This document shows positions 41,638 to 50,320 of a stretch of 64,000 nucleotides of DNA, one piece after another. The notes below the pieces were generated by a model. It saw only the letters and a program-made list of their open reading frames with translations, did not search any database and was not told the origin of the DNA. Each line of letters starts with the position of its first letter. The first letter of the stretch is position 1. A program made the translations under genes and the position numbers. The DNA comes from Nostoc sp. HK-01. Its GTDB lineage: Bacteria > Cyanobacteriota > Cyanobacteriia > Cyanobacteriales > Nostocaceae. The stretch covers positions 3,475,501-3,539,500 of the forward strand of contig AP018318.1 of NCBI GenBank assembly GCA_003990705.1, given 5' to 3'.

Positions 41638-43362
41638 TCAAACTACAGTTGTAAATTGCGTGATTCCTAAAGTACCACTTAATCCTGTCACTTCAATCAC
41701 TGTATCCGTATTAGCATTAAACCCAGCTATATTATCATTGATAGCTACAAAAGTACGGCTACCAAAAGTAAATCGAGCAGCAAAGTTAGAACCAAAATTA
41801 GACATAGTTAATCTAGCTTGAATTCCACTTATATCAAGACTTGTAACCGAGCCAGCATTTAAAAATCCAGCGCGTGTACTTGCCACTAGAAATAGATCAT
41901 TACCTGTATTAGCATTAAAATCGGTAATTTTATCAAATTTATTGAGGAGAGAATCAGTTAACAGGCGGTAGTCAAACCTATCTACGCCTACACCTCCAGC
42001 TAAAGTATCAATCCCAACACCACCAACTAGTCTGTCATTACCAGCACCACCATTGAGGATATTGTTACCAGAGTTGCCTGTAATAATGTTATTAGCTGCA
42101 TTACCAGTACCATTAATGGCTGCTGTGCCTGTCAAAGTCAAATTTTCGATATTTGGTAAAGCAGCGAGACTAAAAGTGACACTAGAAGAAACTGTATCTA
42201 CACCTGCTCCTGGATTTTCGATAATGGTGTCAGTCGTAGTATCAACAATATAAGTATCATTGCCTAAACCTCCCGATAAAGTATCAATCCCACCAACACC
42301 ATTTAGTCTGTCATTACCCGCACCAGCACTTAGGGTATTGTTACCAGAGTTACCTGTAATAATGTTATTAGCTGCATTACCAGTACCATTAATTGCAGAT
42401 GTGCCTGTCAAAGTCAGATTTTCGATATTTGGTAAAGCAGCGAGACTGAAAGTGACACTAGAAGAAACCGTATCTACACCTGCTCCTGGATTTTCGATAA
42501 TGGTGTCAGTCGTAGTATCAACAATATAACTATCATCGCCTAAACCTCCAGATAAAGTATCAATCCCAGCACCACCATTTAGTCGGTCATTGCCAGTACC
42601 ACCATTGATAATGTTGTTATTGAGCGTTCCATACAGAACATAATTTGTTGGATTTCCATAGCTAGACAGAATAAAGTCTGTCGTGTTAACTGCATAATTA
42701 CCAAAGTCATTAAAATACCTAAAAATTGATGTATTAATTTCATCAAAAAGATAGGTTTTGTAATAACTGAGGTCAAATTGACTTGTCGTGAAATTTATTA
42801 AACTCTTTTGATTTAACTGTGCTAGTATCTCTGCCGCAGCAATACCGCCTCGTAAATGCGCCCCGCCTAAAATACCAGATAAAGAAATAGTAGTTTGCTC
42901 TGTATATATGATTCGGTTTCCGTTCACATCTCTCTCGAAGTCAGTGCGAGCAGCATTTAATCTGTAATATCTAACTGTTTTAACTCCTTGATTAGCAGAG
43001 TTAGATAAATAAGTCTCAATATTGCTGATGCCTCTTGCACTTAATCTAGAATTGATATAGCCATAATTTACAAAAAATTCTTCCCGAATTGCTGTTTCTT
43101 GGGCAAATGGATTTGTCTTCCAAGACTCAAAGCTAGTTACTCCATTCTTGCCTGTCCAAGTTCCATTGAAAATTCCATCATAATTATTACCATCACTATT
43201 GTAGTAATCTAAGTCTACAAATAAAACTTCGGAAAACTGGTACTTACCTACAGCATTTGTGTTTAAGTTTTGTGCGCTGTACTGGAGTGGATCTCCTGAT
43301 GGTCTTCCCGATTCTAATGCTCCTAAAGCTTCTAAAAATTGCTCAAAATTTCCCTTCAACAT
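41638..43362 (-). CDS. RTX (haemolysin-type calcium-binding) protein with lysozyme-like N-terminus
   Basis: 574 residues without a classical signal, as expected for type I secretion. The first ~230 residues include LGALESGRPSGD and NAVGKYQFSEVLF, recalling the ESG/GxYQF blocks of lysozyme/transglycosylase domains; this assignment is tentative. From ~255 come RTX nonapeptides (GGTGNDRLNGGAGIDTLSGGLGDD) and two almost identical 92-residue blocks with YIVDTTTDTIIENPGAGVDTV and LPNIENLTLTGTxAINGTGN. The last ~120 (FDYRLLTDSLLNKFDKITDFN...) resemble the C-terminal RTX secretion-signal region. It lies 35 bases after the haemagglutinin-type gene on the same strand, perhaps one envelope/exoprotein operon. 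Confidence 0.85.
   Translation of the reverse strand: MLKGNFEQFLEALGALESGRPSGDPLQYSAQNLNTNAVGKYQFSEVLFVDLDYYNSDGNNYDGIFNGTWTGKNGVTSFESWKTNPFAQETAIREEFFVNYGYINSRLSARGISNIETYLSNSANQGVKTVRYYRLNAARTDFERDVNGNRIIYTEQTTISLSGILGGAHLRGGIAAAEILAQLNQKSLINFTTSQFDLSYYKTYLFDEINTSIFRYFNDFGNYAVNTTDFILSSYGNPTNYVLYGTLNNNIINGGTGNDRLNGGAGIDTLSGGLGDDSYIVDTTTDTIIENPGAGVDTVSSSVTFSLAALPNIENLTLTGTSAINGTGNAANNIITGNSGNNTLSAGAGNDRLNGVGGIDTLSGGLGNDTYIVDTTTDTIIENPGAGVDTVSSSVTFSLAALPNIENLTLTGTAAINGTGNAANNIITGNSGNNILNGGAGNDRLVGGVGIDTLAGGVGVDRFDYRLLTDSLLNKFDKITDFNANTGNDLFLVASTRAGFLNAGSVTSLDISGIQARLTMSNFGSNFAARFTFGSRTFVAINDNIAGFNANTDTVIEVTGLSGTLGITQFTTVV
42040..42591. repeat. two-copy 276-bp direct repeat within the RTX gene
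   Basis: Landmarks such as GTAGTATCAACAATATA recur 276 bases apart (about 42236 and 42512), and the intervening sequence is nearly identical. The unit encodes 92 residues. Confidence 0.85.
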
Positions 43363-43397
43363 TATAAAACTCCTAATAAATTAACTCAAAAACATAT

Positions 43398-46300
43398 TTA
43401 GCGGTTCTGGCAAGTAGGTATAAACAAAGATGTATTAGGTGTGGCTGTGGAATTATGAGCCACCAGTGTCACTTGGCCTTGATTATTAAATATCCAGCCA
43501 GTAGCAGGAATGAGATGTGGGATATCAACAACTTTTGGTAATTGTGTATGTGTAGCTCTAGATTGATTTATTGGCGCTATCCTATTTCTTAAGCGTGTAT
43601 CTGACCAAATAACTTCACTACTTAGAGGTTCATTAGGAGTAACAGGTAGTCCACCGCGCCCAGTGACTGTAAGTTGACTACCTTGAGAACTATTAACAGC
43701 AGCACAGCTTTGCTCAATTAGTTGAGAGGGATCGATAATATTTGTTGATAAAACTAAAACACCACGCGCAAGATCAACATCAGGGGTATTAATATTTACT
43801 ACTCCATTAATCCCAAATTGGGAACTTGCTGTAATATCACTTGTTGGAGTATTAAAAGGTCGGCTCTGAATTCCAAATAAGTTTTGCGCTGTAATATCAA
43901 TTCTTCCTCCACTGCCTGTAAAAGCATTAGCCGTAATGTCAGTATTTTCTGAAGGGATAGCGACAACAAAACCATTTGGAATATTAATTTTGATATTTCC
44001 ACCATTACCACCGGATGCGTTTGTACCTGCTGTGGTAGAAATTGTACTGCGACGACGTAAGAATAATAAATTAGCAATACTTAAGCTGATATCACCACCA
44101 TTGCCAGATAAAGTCTGGGCTGTAATTTTCCCGCCATCTAACCGCACTAAATCGGCTGTGACATCTATATTTCCTGCCTCTGCTACATTTCCAGTACTAC
44201 TCACGGAAATTTGCGACCCATTTTGAACACGTAAAGTATCAGATGCCTTGATAATTAAATTTCCACCCTTGCCAGTTTCTAAAGTAGCTGCGGATATTTC
44301 TGCACCATCCAAAATACGTAATTCAGGAGTTGTAATTCTTATTGCTCCGGCATCGCCTGTACCTTGAGTTTGACTAAACAAACCACTGGCAAATCTTTGA
44401 TCTGATGACCTTCCAATCAACTCTACTGTTTCAGTAGCATTTACAGTCAAGTTACCACCTTGACCTGTACCCAAAGTACCCGCTGAGACTTGTGCGCCAT
44501 CAAACACCTGAAGTATGGGAGTGTTAATTGTTAAGTCTCCTGAACTGCCTGTAGCTTGGCGTTCAGCTTGAGCAAACAAACCACTGGCAAATTGACCATC
44601 TTGAGAACGACCGATGAGTTGGGTTGATTCGGTGGCGTTCACTGTCAAATTACCACCTTTACCTGCACCTAAAGTACCTGCGGAGACTTGTGCGCCATCC
44701 AATATCCGCAGTATGGGAGTGGTAATGATGATGTTGCCAGCGTTTCCTGCGCCTTGGGTTTGAGCAAACAACCCACTGGCAAATTGACCATCTTGAGAAC
44801 GACCGATGAGTTGGGTTGATTCGGTGGCGTTCACTGTCAAATTACCACCTTTACCTGCACCTAAAGTACCTGCGGAGACTTGTGCGCCATCCAATATCCG
44901 CAGTATGGGAGTGGTAATGATGATGTTGCCAGCATTTCCTGAGCCTTGGGTTTGAGCAAACAATCCACTGGCAAATTGACCATCTTGAGAACGACCGATG
45001 AGTTGGGTTGATTCGGCGGTATTCACTGTCAAATTACCACCTTTACCTGCACCCAAAGTACTTACAGAAATTTGTCCGCCATCCAATATCCGCAGTAGGG
45101 GAGTAATGATAGTTAAATTACCTGTGTCGCCTGAACCTTGAGATTCAGTCAGTACGCGACTATCTCTGCCTACCAATTCTACTGATTTAATCGCATTAAC
45201 TGATAAATTTCCACCGTCACCTGCGCCTAAAGTATTTACTGTTATCCGTCCTCTATTTTGAATCAATAAATTACCAGTATGAATTGTCAAATTTCCACTA
45301 TCACCTGCATTTGCGGCGGTACTTTCTGTTTGTGTAAACAAACGGCTCCCACTACCAGTTACTTGCAATAATTCAGAAGTATGAATATTTAAATTCCCGC
45401 TTTTGCGAACTCCTGTTGTGGAAGACACAACCTCTGCCCCATCTTGGAGAAGTAATCTAGGGCTGGTGATGGTTAAATCTCCAGATATAGCGGTACCTTC
45501 ATTGAGAGTAAATAAGCGATTATTGTTTCCAATTAATTGCACTGATTCTGAAGCATTGACTGTCAAACCTTCACCAATACCACTGCCAAAAATCCCGACT
45601 TGAACCAACGAACCATCAGTTAGTGAAATGTTAGCGCCTTGTAGGTGAATACTGCCGCCTAGACTGCCTATTGTTGTGACAGTAGCTTGCCGCAGATTAA
45701 TATTCTGAAAGTCGTTTACATCTTTGTAATTAAGGATGTAACCTATGGATGTTGGTGTCAGATTCACTACACTATTACTACCAACACTTCCTAGTTCAAT
45801 TCGTCCATTAGGTGCTGTTACAACACCTCCTGTTAGGGTTAAATCACCACCTACTAGTGCCAAAGTTGTATTTGCCTGCGCTTGTAAACCTATCAACTGA
45901 TTGAGGCTATCGGTAGTTCTAGACTGATTCTCAATTCTTCCTGGATTTGTACCAAACTGTAAACCAATAGGCTGATTGATAGTTAATAAAGCATTAGCAT
46001 CAGGATTTGTCGCACTAAATTCTATTCCATCTGCAAATGTCACACTACTAGCAGTACTGGCAATGAAAGAGCCACCAATATTTAATCTGGCATTCGGCCC
46101 AAAAATAATCCCTTGAGGATTAATCAGAAAGAGGTTTGCTGTACCATTAGCGCGAATTGTGCCTTGAATATTAGATGGTATGGAACCTGTCACCCGACTG
46201 ATGATATTCTGCACTGTTGTAGCGTTGTTGAAAAAAGCTTCACTGCCTACTGGGACAGAAAACTCACTAAAACTATGAAATAAATTTGCGCCTTGTGTGG

Positions 46301-46463
46301 CTCCACCATCAATCTGAAAATTAGGGCTGTTGTTAGTTACTTGGGTTCTTTGATTTAAGGGTAAGTAGATATCAGCTTTGATTTGTTGAGCTAGTGCGTA
46401 GGGTGTATACGTATAAGCAACAGCGGCCAATAGACTTAAGTTACTTGTCAGCTTTAGCCACAT
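43398..46463 (-). CDS. filamentous haemagglutinin-type exoprotein (two-partner secretion, TpsA-like)
   Basis: 1021 residues from the ATG at 46463; ATG 46481 is in frame but the signal fits better from MWLKLTSNLSLLAAVAYTYTPYALAQQ. The signal is followed by the TPS domain: QIDGGATQGANLFHSFSEFSVPVGSEAFFNN, NIISRVTGSIPSNIQGTIRANGTANLFLINPQGIIFGPNARLNIGGSFIAST, the diagnostic N-terminal beta-helix cap. The remainder is a long beta-helix with repeats such as GAGKGGNLTVNATESTQLIGRS and a stretch near the C-terminus with two Cys. It should be exported across the outer membrane by a TpsB/FhaC partner, which is not in the window. The RTX gene follows directly. Confidence 0.93.
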   Translation of the reverse strand: MWLKLTSNLSLLAAVAYTYTPYALAQQIKADIYLPLNQRTQVTNNSPNFQIDGGATQGANLFHSFSEFSVPVGSEAFFNNATTVQNIISRVTGSIPSNIQGTIRANGTANLFLINPQGIIFGPNARLNIGGSFIASTASSVTFADGIEFSATNPDANALLTINQPIGLQFGTNPGRIENQSRTTDSLNQLIGLQAQANTTLALVGGDLTLTGGVVTAPNGRIELGSVGSNSVVNLTPTSIGYILNYKDVNDFQNINLRQATVTTIGSLGGSIHLQGANISLTDGSLVQVGIFGSGIGEGLTVNASESVQLIGNNNRLFTLNEGTAISGDLTITSPRLLLQDGAEVVSSTTGVRKSGNLNIHTSELLQVTGSGSRLFTQTESTAANAGDSGNLTIHTGNLLIQNRGRITVNTLGAGDGGNLSVNAIKSVELVGRDSRVLTESQGSGDTGNLTIITPLLRILDGGQISVSTLGAGKGGNLTVNTAESTQLIGRSQDGQFASGLFAQTQGSGNAGNIIITTPILRILDGAQVSAGTLGAGKGGNLTVNATESTQLIGRSQDGQFASGLFAQTQGAGNAGNIIITTPILRILDGAQVSAGTLGAGKGGNLTVNATESTQLIGRSQDGQFASGLFAQAERQATGSSGDLTINTPILQVFDGAQVSAGTLGTGQGGNLTVNATETVELIGRSSDQRFASGLFSQTQGTGDAGAIRITTPELRILDGAEISAATLETGKGGNLIIKASDTLRVQNGSQISVSSTGNVAEAGNIDVTADLVRLDGGKITAQTLSGNGGDISLSIANLLFLRRRSTISTTAGTNASGGNGGNIKINIPNGFVVAIPSENTDITANAFTGSGGRIDITAQNLFGIQSRPFNTPTSDITASSQFGINGVVNINTPDVDLARGVLVLSTNIIDPSQLIEQSCAAVNSSQGSQLTVTGRGGLPVTPNEPLSSEVIWSDTRLRNRIAPINQSRATHTQLPKVVDIPHLIPATGWIFNNQGQVTLVAHNSTATPNTSLFIPTCQNR
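44560..45070. repeat. 192-bp tandem repeat in the haemagglutinin-type gene, about three near-identical units
   Basis: GGGTTGATTCGG recurs at 44621, 44813 and 45005, spacing 192 each time; the units between differ at few positions. Each encodes 64 residues of beta-helix. More divergent copies extend on both sides. Confidence 0.85.
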
Positions 46464-46764
46464 TATGTACCCCCACCTCAAAAAATTGAGCTACTGTTGA
46501 GTATCGGCTTTTTTGCCTTAAACTTTGACAATCATACTATTTTTTGCCTGATCAAGTTACTTGCTTTTACTGTTAGTGGCAAAGTTGAGTCACCTAACTC
46601 TTACATTCAGTAGATCGAAAAATTCTGCGATCGCTCTTTTGTGAATACCTGCACAAGATAAAATCCATCAAGTTATTTCGCGGCATTTGCTGGTTATCAC
46701 CGTACAGTATCAATTTACGCCATTATAATTCCGACTAGGCTGAAAATGAGTGTAGCAATACTCC
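46464..46764. other. promoter region of the haemagglutinin-type gene
   Basis: No ORF. Nothing clear beyond a short palindromic ACTCC...GGAGT hairpin near 46757-46780 close to the convergent end of the GH43 gene. Confidence 0.35.
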
Positions 46765-47766
46765 TTAAATGTGGAGTGAGTTAGTTATAGACTGAGTTGT
46801 CCAAGTAGGGCCTTGGCAGCGTGGCCCTTGTGGTGTCCAGATGAGCTTGTCTAAACAAATTTGTCGCATATCCATGTTGTTTGTCCAAGCATGGTAGACG
46901 ATATATTCAGTCTCACCATCTGGCCCCACAACAATAGAGTTATGTCCTGGCCCTCTCACAAAATTAGGCACAGACTTGAGTACTCGTGGCCCTGTTTCGT
47001 TACCTGCATCAGAGTAAACACCCATAACGTTCTCAGCAACGCCATAATCTACACCATAGTTTTCGGTTTCCCAGCGTCCACCACTATAAAAGCAGTAGTA
47101 TTTACCTTCATGCTTACGAACACAGGGGCCTTCTAAAGTATGCCAATCATAGATTGCACCATACATTAAACGGTTGGCTAAAAATCGTTGCCAATGCGAT
47201 CGCGCCCGCAAAACAACTTTTTCTTCACCAGCCAGTTTTGTCATGCTTTGTAGTCTATCTACGACTAGGGCTGTACCTGCATGTACACCATCTTCTGTGT
47301 CTAAAAAGTCACGCGCGTAAAATAGATACCACTGTCCATCATCATCGCAGAATGGGTGTGGATCAATGGCAAAGGGGCAGAAATTGGGATCTACAAGGGT
47401 CTCGCCAACATCTTGATAAGGCCCCAAGAGGTTATCGCTTGTAGCTACACGCAATTGATGATTCTTATCTTCATGGCCTACAGAATAGTAGAGATAAAAT
47501 TGCCCATTAGCGTAAGCAACTTCAGGAGCCCAAAAATTATTACCCAAGGCTGGGTCTGGTCGCAACAATGCGTGACCCACAAAATCCCAATTTACAAAAT
47601 CAAAAGAACGTAACAGAGGAAAGACAAGGGATTTATTGATATCAATATTGTCTACAGTTCCTTGTGCCTCTGCTGCACCAGTGCCGATCGCATAATATAC
47701 ACCTTCATGTTGCCAAACAAAAGGATCGGCAAAATAACCTTGATAGACCGGATTAATATAGTCCAT
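46765..47766 (-). CDS. glycoside hydrolase family 43-like protein
   Basis: 333 residues with the five-bladed propeller of GH43/clan F. NPVYQGYFADPFVWQHEGVYYAIGTG holds the first catalytic Asp; NNFWAPEVAYANGQFYLYYSVG is the second conserved block; HPFCDDDGQWYLFYARD provides the pKa-modulating Asp region; and TLEGPCVRKHEGKYYCFYSGG holds the general-acid Glu; GHNSIVVGPDGETEYIVYHAW has the calcium-site His. GH43 members cleave arabinosyl or xylosyl linkages. No signal peptide, so it probably acts inside the cell. It starts 17 bases after the dioxygenase gene, so the two are likely one operon. Confidence 0.9.
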   Translation of the reverse strand: MDYINPVYQGYFADPFVWQHEGVYYAIGTGAAEAQGTVDNIDINKSLVFPLLRSFDFVNWDFVGHALLRPDPALGNNFWAPEVAYANGQFYLYYSVGHEDKNHQLRVATSDNLLGPYQDVGETLVDPNFCPFAIDPHPFCDDDGQWYLFYARDFLDTEDGVHAGTALVVDRLQSMTKLAGEEKVVLRARSHWQRFLANRLMYGAIYDWHTLEGPCVRKHEGKYYCFYSGGRWETENYGVDYGVAENVMGVYSDAGNETGPRVLKSVPNFVRGPGHNSIVVGPDGETEYIVYHAWTNNMDMRQICLDKLIWTPQGPRCQGPTWTTQSITNSLHI

Positions 47767-47783
47767 AGTTAATAGTCAAATGA

Positions 47784-48611
47784 CTAATACTTGAAATTGA
47801 TATAAGTTTCGACTTTTTCGTGAGGTAATTGCTCGACGACTTCGCACCGTAACATCTGCCTTAATTCTGCGGAAAGATTATCATAATAATCTTGTGGCAG
47901 AGTCAAATCTACCTTTGGTGTGTGTAACCAGTGCATAGCGTAACCCATGACTACCATTGGTCTGGGCTGATTAGTTTGATTTGGTGAACCTCTGTGCAGT
48001 GCTAAAGGCGATCGCACAATTACATCTCCCGGCTGCATATAAAATGATTCCATTGGAATTTCACCAGAGGCTATCTTTTGTAGTCCTACTTCTCGTGGTA
48101 ATAGATGAGTTCCCCGCGCCATTTGAAACGGGCCGTTATCTGGGGTGACTTCTACAAGAGGAAAATTAACTGCTAAGGCGTAAAGTGGTGTAACGATGCG
48201 ATCGCAAAACAATGGACGAAAGTCTCGATGAGTTTCCTGATAATCTGAACCTGGGAACGGTACATCAACCCCTAACTGCACCATCACATATTCTTGGTAA
48301 AATACGCGCTGCAAAATCTCCATAATTACTGGGTTGGCAAAATCCCATTCATTCGCAAATGGGGAAATCCAAGGTAAGGTTAAATAGTAGCGAGACACTT
48401 CACGAGGTGCTAAACCACCTGGTTGATTTTGGCGAGTGTAAAATAAATTTTTAAAAGCTTCTAACCACTCTTCAATTAAATTTTGCTCAAAAAGATGAGG
48501 AATTACACAAATTCCATCTCTATTCAGTTCTTGCGCAAAGTTATCTATGTCTGTAGCTGAATATTTAGTGATATTGTCTATACTTTGCACAATGTTTGTT
48601 AACCTTTCCAA
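47784..48611 (-). CDS. phytanoyl-CoA dioxygenase (PhyH) family protein
   Basis: 275 residues of the Fe(II)/2-oxoglutarate oxygenase superfamily. The jelly-roll markers are the NRDGICVIPHLFE start, the HRDFRP (HxD iron pair), a VEVTPDNGPFQMARGTHLLPRE segment typical of PhyH, and the distal RSPLALHRGSPNQT with the third His and the 2-oxoglutarate Arg. PhyH-family enzymes hydroxylate diverse small substrates. Being joined to a GH43 gene suggests a sugar-linked or ectoine-like substrate, but that is speculation. Heptamer repeats lie just upstream of its start. Confidence 0.88.
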   Translation of the reverse strand: MERLTNIVQSIDNITKYSATDIDNFAQELNRDGICVIPHLFEQNLIEEWLEAFKNLFYTRQNQPGGLAPREVSRYYLTLPWISPFANEWDFANPVIMEILQRVFYQEYVMVQLGVDVPFPGSDYQETHRDFRPLFCDRIVTPLYALAVNFPLVEVTPDNGPFQMARGTHLLPREVGLQKIASGEIPMESFYMQPGDVIVRSPLALHRGSPNQTNQPRPMVVMGYAMHWLHTPKVDLTLPQDYYDNLSAELRQMLRCEVVEQLPHEKVETYINFKY

Positions 48612-48627
48612 TTTAATGGCTCATACC

Positions 48628-48662
48628 ATTTTAGATTTTAGATTTTGGATTGTGGATTGATA
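48628..48662. repeat. heptanucleotide tandem array, five units
   Basis: attttag, attttag, attttgg, attgtgg, attgata in direct succession, starting 17 bases upstream of the PhyH gene start. Confidence 0.65.
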
Positions 48663-48924
48663 ATTGCTATCTAATAATAGATTTCTCTCAACTTGCACTG
48701 AATTATTAACTCTCTCTGCCTTGACGCTTTTAGCGGTTCGTTGACAAAATTAAATGTATCTTCATTGAGAGTTTGTATAAGTCTAAATTCTGTCAATCTA
48801 TCTCAATTATTTTGTACATTTTTATGCGACTTTTTTTAAATTGAAAAAGAAAAATATTTAGCATATTTTATCCACAAATTTGGGATAAATTCTGGCTGAT
48901 ATTATGCTATGAAAGCATAAAAAA

Positions 48925-48965
48925 TAGTGTGATGCGTTATAGCTTCAGCCTAACGCACCACACTA
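48925..48965 (-). terminator. 15-bp hairpin downstream of the mcdB-like gene
   Basis: TAGTGTGATGCGTTA pairs with TAACGCACCACACTA (14 of 15), loop of 11. The TGCGTTA/TAACGCA hairpin type recurs at the window's end (63808) and is a common cyanobacterial repeat; here its location suits a terminator. Confidence 0.55.
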
Positions 48966-49016
48966 GCGATTTACTAAAAAAAACTAGATTAAGTCTAAAA
49001 ACAATGCAAATCAGTG

Positions 49017-49568
49017 TTAATCATACAACCAAGTATTAGCAGCGAAATCATCTTTAGTTTCTGCTGGCATATCGGGGAGTATGTCTGGTGAGCGATGAGA
49101 TTTTCTATAATCAACTGGATTGTAATATTCCTTCTTCTGGGGGACAATACTTGCCTTTGGTTGTTGTAGAGCTTTATTTTCTTCGATTAACTTAGAATTA
49201 GCTTCGGCAAGTTGCAGTGCTGTTTTTTTCGTTTCATCAAGCTCTTGTGTGAGGTGTTCTATTGATAGTTTTTGTTCAGATAAAGCTGATTGTAATTCTT
49301 TAATTTGCTTTTGCAGAGCTTTTTCTGTGGCCTGATTTTTTTCTAAAGTTGTTTGTAAATCTTTAATAGTAGCTTCTAAATCTGCTTTTGTAGAAGTATT
49401 ACGTTTAGCAGTTGTTGATTCAGCTATTTCTACATCTGCGGCGGCTGTTTGTTCTTCTGTAACTTGCACAGCCGGGACTTCGATTGCACCTTCATCGACT
49501 GCACTATTAGGTGTTAATTTTTGTGCTTCTGCTTGAATTAAGTCAGAGAGATTTTGTTTCCTAGCCAT
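49017..49568 (-). CDS. mcdB: coiled-coil partner of the ParA-type ATPase; candidate McdB (type 2)
   Basis: 183 residues from the ATG at 49568, whose A is also the last base of the upstream gene's TAA (TAATG overlap), so the two genes are translationally coupled. The N-terminal ~55 residues are acidic and low-complexity, ~60-138 form a long coiled coil rich in Lys/Glu/Leu/Gln, and the C-terminus ends NTWLYD. A tryptophan within the last four residues, a central coiled coil, and a position directly after a ParA-type gene are the published hallmarks of McdB, which spaces carboxysomes on the nucleoid together with McdA. The assignment is by feature, not similarity; a general ParA partner of other function is the alternative. 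Confidence 0.6.
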   Translation of the reverse strand: MARKQNLSDLIQAEAQKLTPNSAVDEGAIEVPAVQVTEEQTAAADVEIAESTTAKRNTSTKADLEATIKDLQTTLEKNQATEKALQKQIKELQSALSEQKLSIEHLTQELDETKKTALQLAEANSKLIEENKALQQPKASIVPQKKEYYNPVDYRKSHRSPDILPDMPAETKDDFAANTWLYD

Positions 49569-50200
49569 TATTTTCTCCAATCACGCTGTAGTTCATCAGC
49601 CACGCGGCGGTAGTCTGATTCCGCCTCCCAAGCATTTTTGCCTCGCCATTGATTGATTGCGACACCCTCTAATGCGGCTCGTTCGTGGGCTTTATAGGTA
49701 CGGATGAAGCCTTTACAAACAGGGATACCTAGCTTTACGAGAGTGTTTTGCGCTTCCATAGCTTCACCAATACTCCGCGCATCGACTTTAGTTAAGAGTA
49801 CACGATGGGGAACTCCTGTGGGGACGACAGCTGATTTTACTGTTTCAATGAGAACAGCTAAATCCATTGCTGCTGGGGGTGTAGGTAAAACTATATAATC
49901 TGCGATCGCTACTACTGTTGCCAATGCTTCAGAGTGCAGCGCCGGAGGCGTATCCACTACTACTAAATCGTAACCTTTTATTTTACGTAAATTTCCTAAA
50001 AGTTGAGGATCTGTCTCTTGAGATAAATCAAAGCCCATTCCTTGCTCATTGCGCCCAAACCACCAACTGGCAGAACCTTGAATATCTGCATCTACTACTA
50101 GCACTTTTCTTTGCTTGGCAAATTGTGCAGCTAAATTGATTGAGGTAGTCGTTTTGCCGACTCCTCCTTTACCGTTGAGGATAGCGACGATTTTTGGCAC
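49568..50200 (-). CDS. mcdA: ParA-type ATPase; candidate McdA
   Basis: A 210-residue ParA/MinD-family ATPase. MPKIVAILNGKGGVGKTTTSINLAAQFA is a deviant Walker A with the signature lysine (KGGVGKTT); VLVVDADIQGSASWWF is the A' motif; and DLVVVDTPPALHSEAL is Walker B. Such short, chromosomal ParAs act by ATP-dependent binding to nucleoid DNA. There is no parB homologue or parS-like repeat here; instead the coupled gene encodes a coiled-coil protein with a C-terminal Trp. This is the arrangement of McdAB, in which type 2 McdA keeps the signature lysine. The divergent P450 starts 120 bases upstream. Confidence 0.72.
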   Translation of the reverse strand: MPKIVAILNGKGGVGKTTTSINLAAQFAKQRKVLVVDADIQGSASWWFGRNEQGMGFDLSQETDPQLLGNLRKIKGYDLVVVDTPPALHSEALATVVAIADYIVLPTPPAAMDLAVLIETVKSAVVPTGVPHRVLLTKVDARSIGEAMEAQNTLVKLGIPVCKGFIRTYKAHERAALEGVAINQWRGKNAWEAESDYRRVADELQRDWRK

Positions 50201-50320
50201 TGCTTATGCTTACTTCCGATCCTGCCATACAAGAATATACCGCTTTGTGTGTCCCGCAGTAGCAGAAAAACTCGCCAAAATAAAAATAGTCTTGATAAAT
50301 GCAAATGCTGGCAAAATATT

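Larger units (their letters stand above)
48612..49016. other. intergenic region between the PhyH gene and mcdB-like gene
   Basis: No ORF. It holds a heptamer array (48628-48662), AT-rich sequence and a hairpin just past the mcdB-like gene (48925-48965). Confidence 0.5.

Noticed and set aside
47154-47444. Plus-strand frame inside the GH43-like gene
   Set aside because: Antisense shadow with no start signal; the opposite strand encodes all GH43 motifs.
49568-50200. ParA gene as part of a plasmid-type partition system
   Set aside because: No ParB homologue and no iterated parS-like sites; neighbours are chromosomal genes and the partner is a coiled-coil protein.
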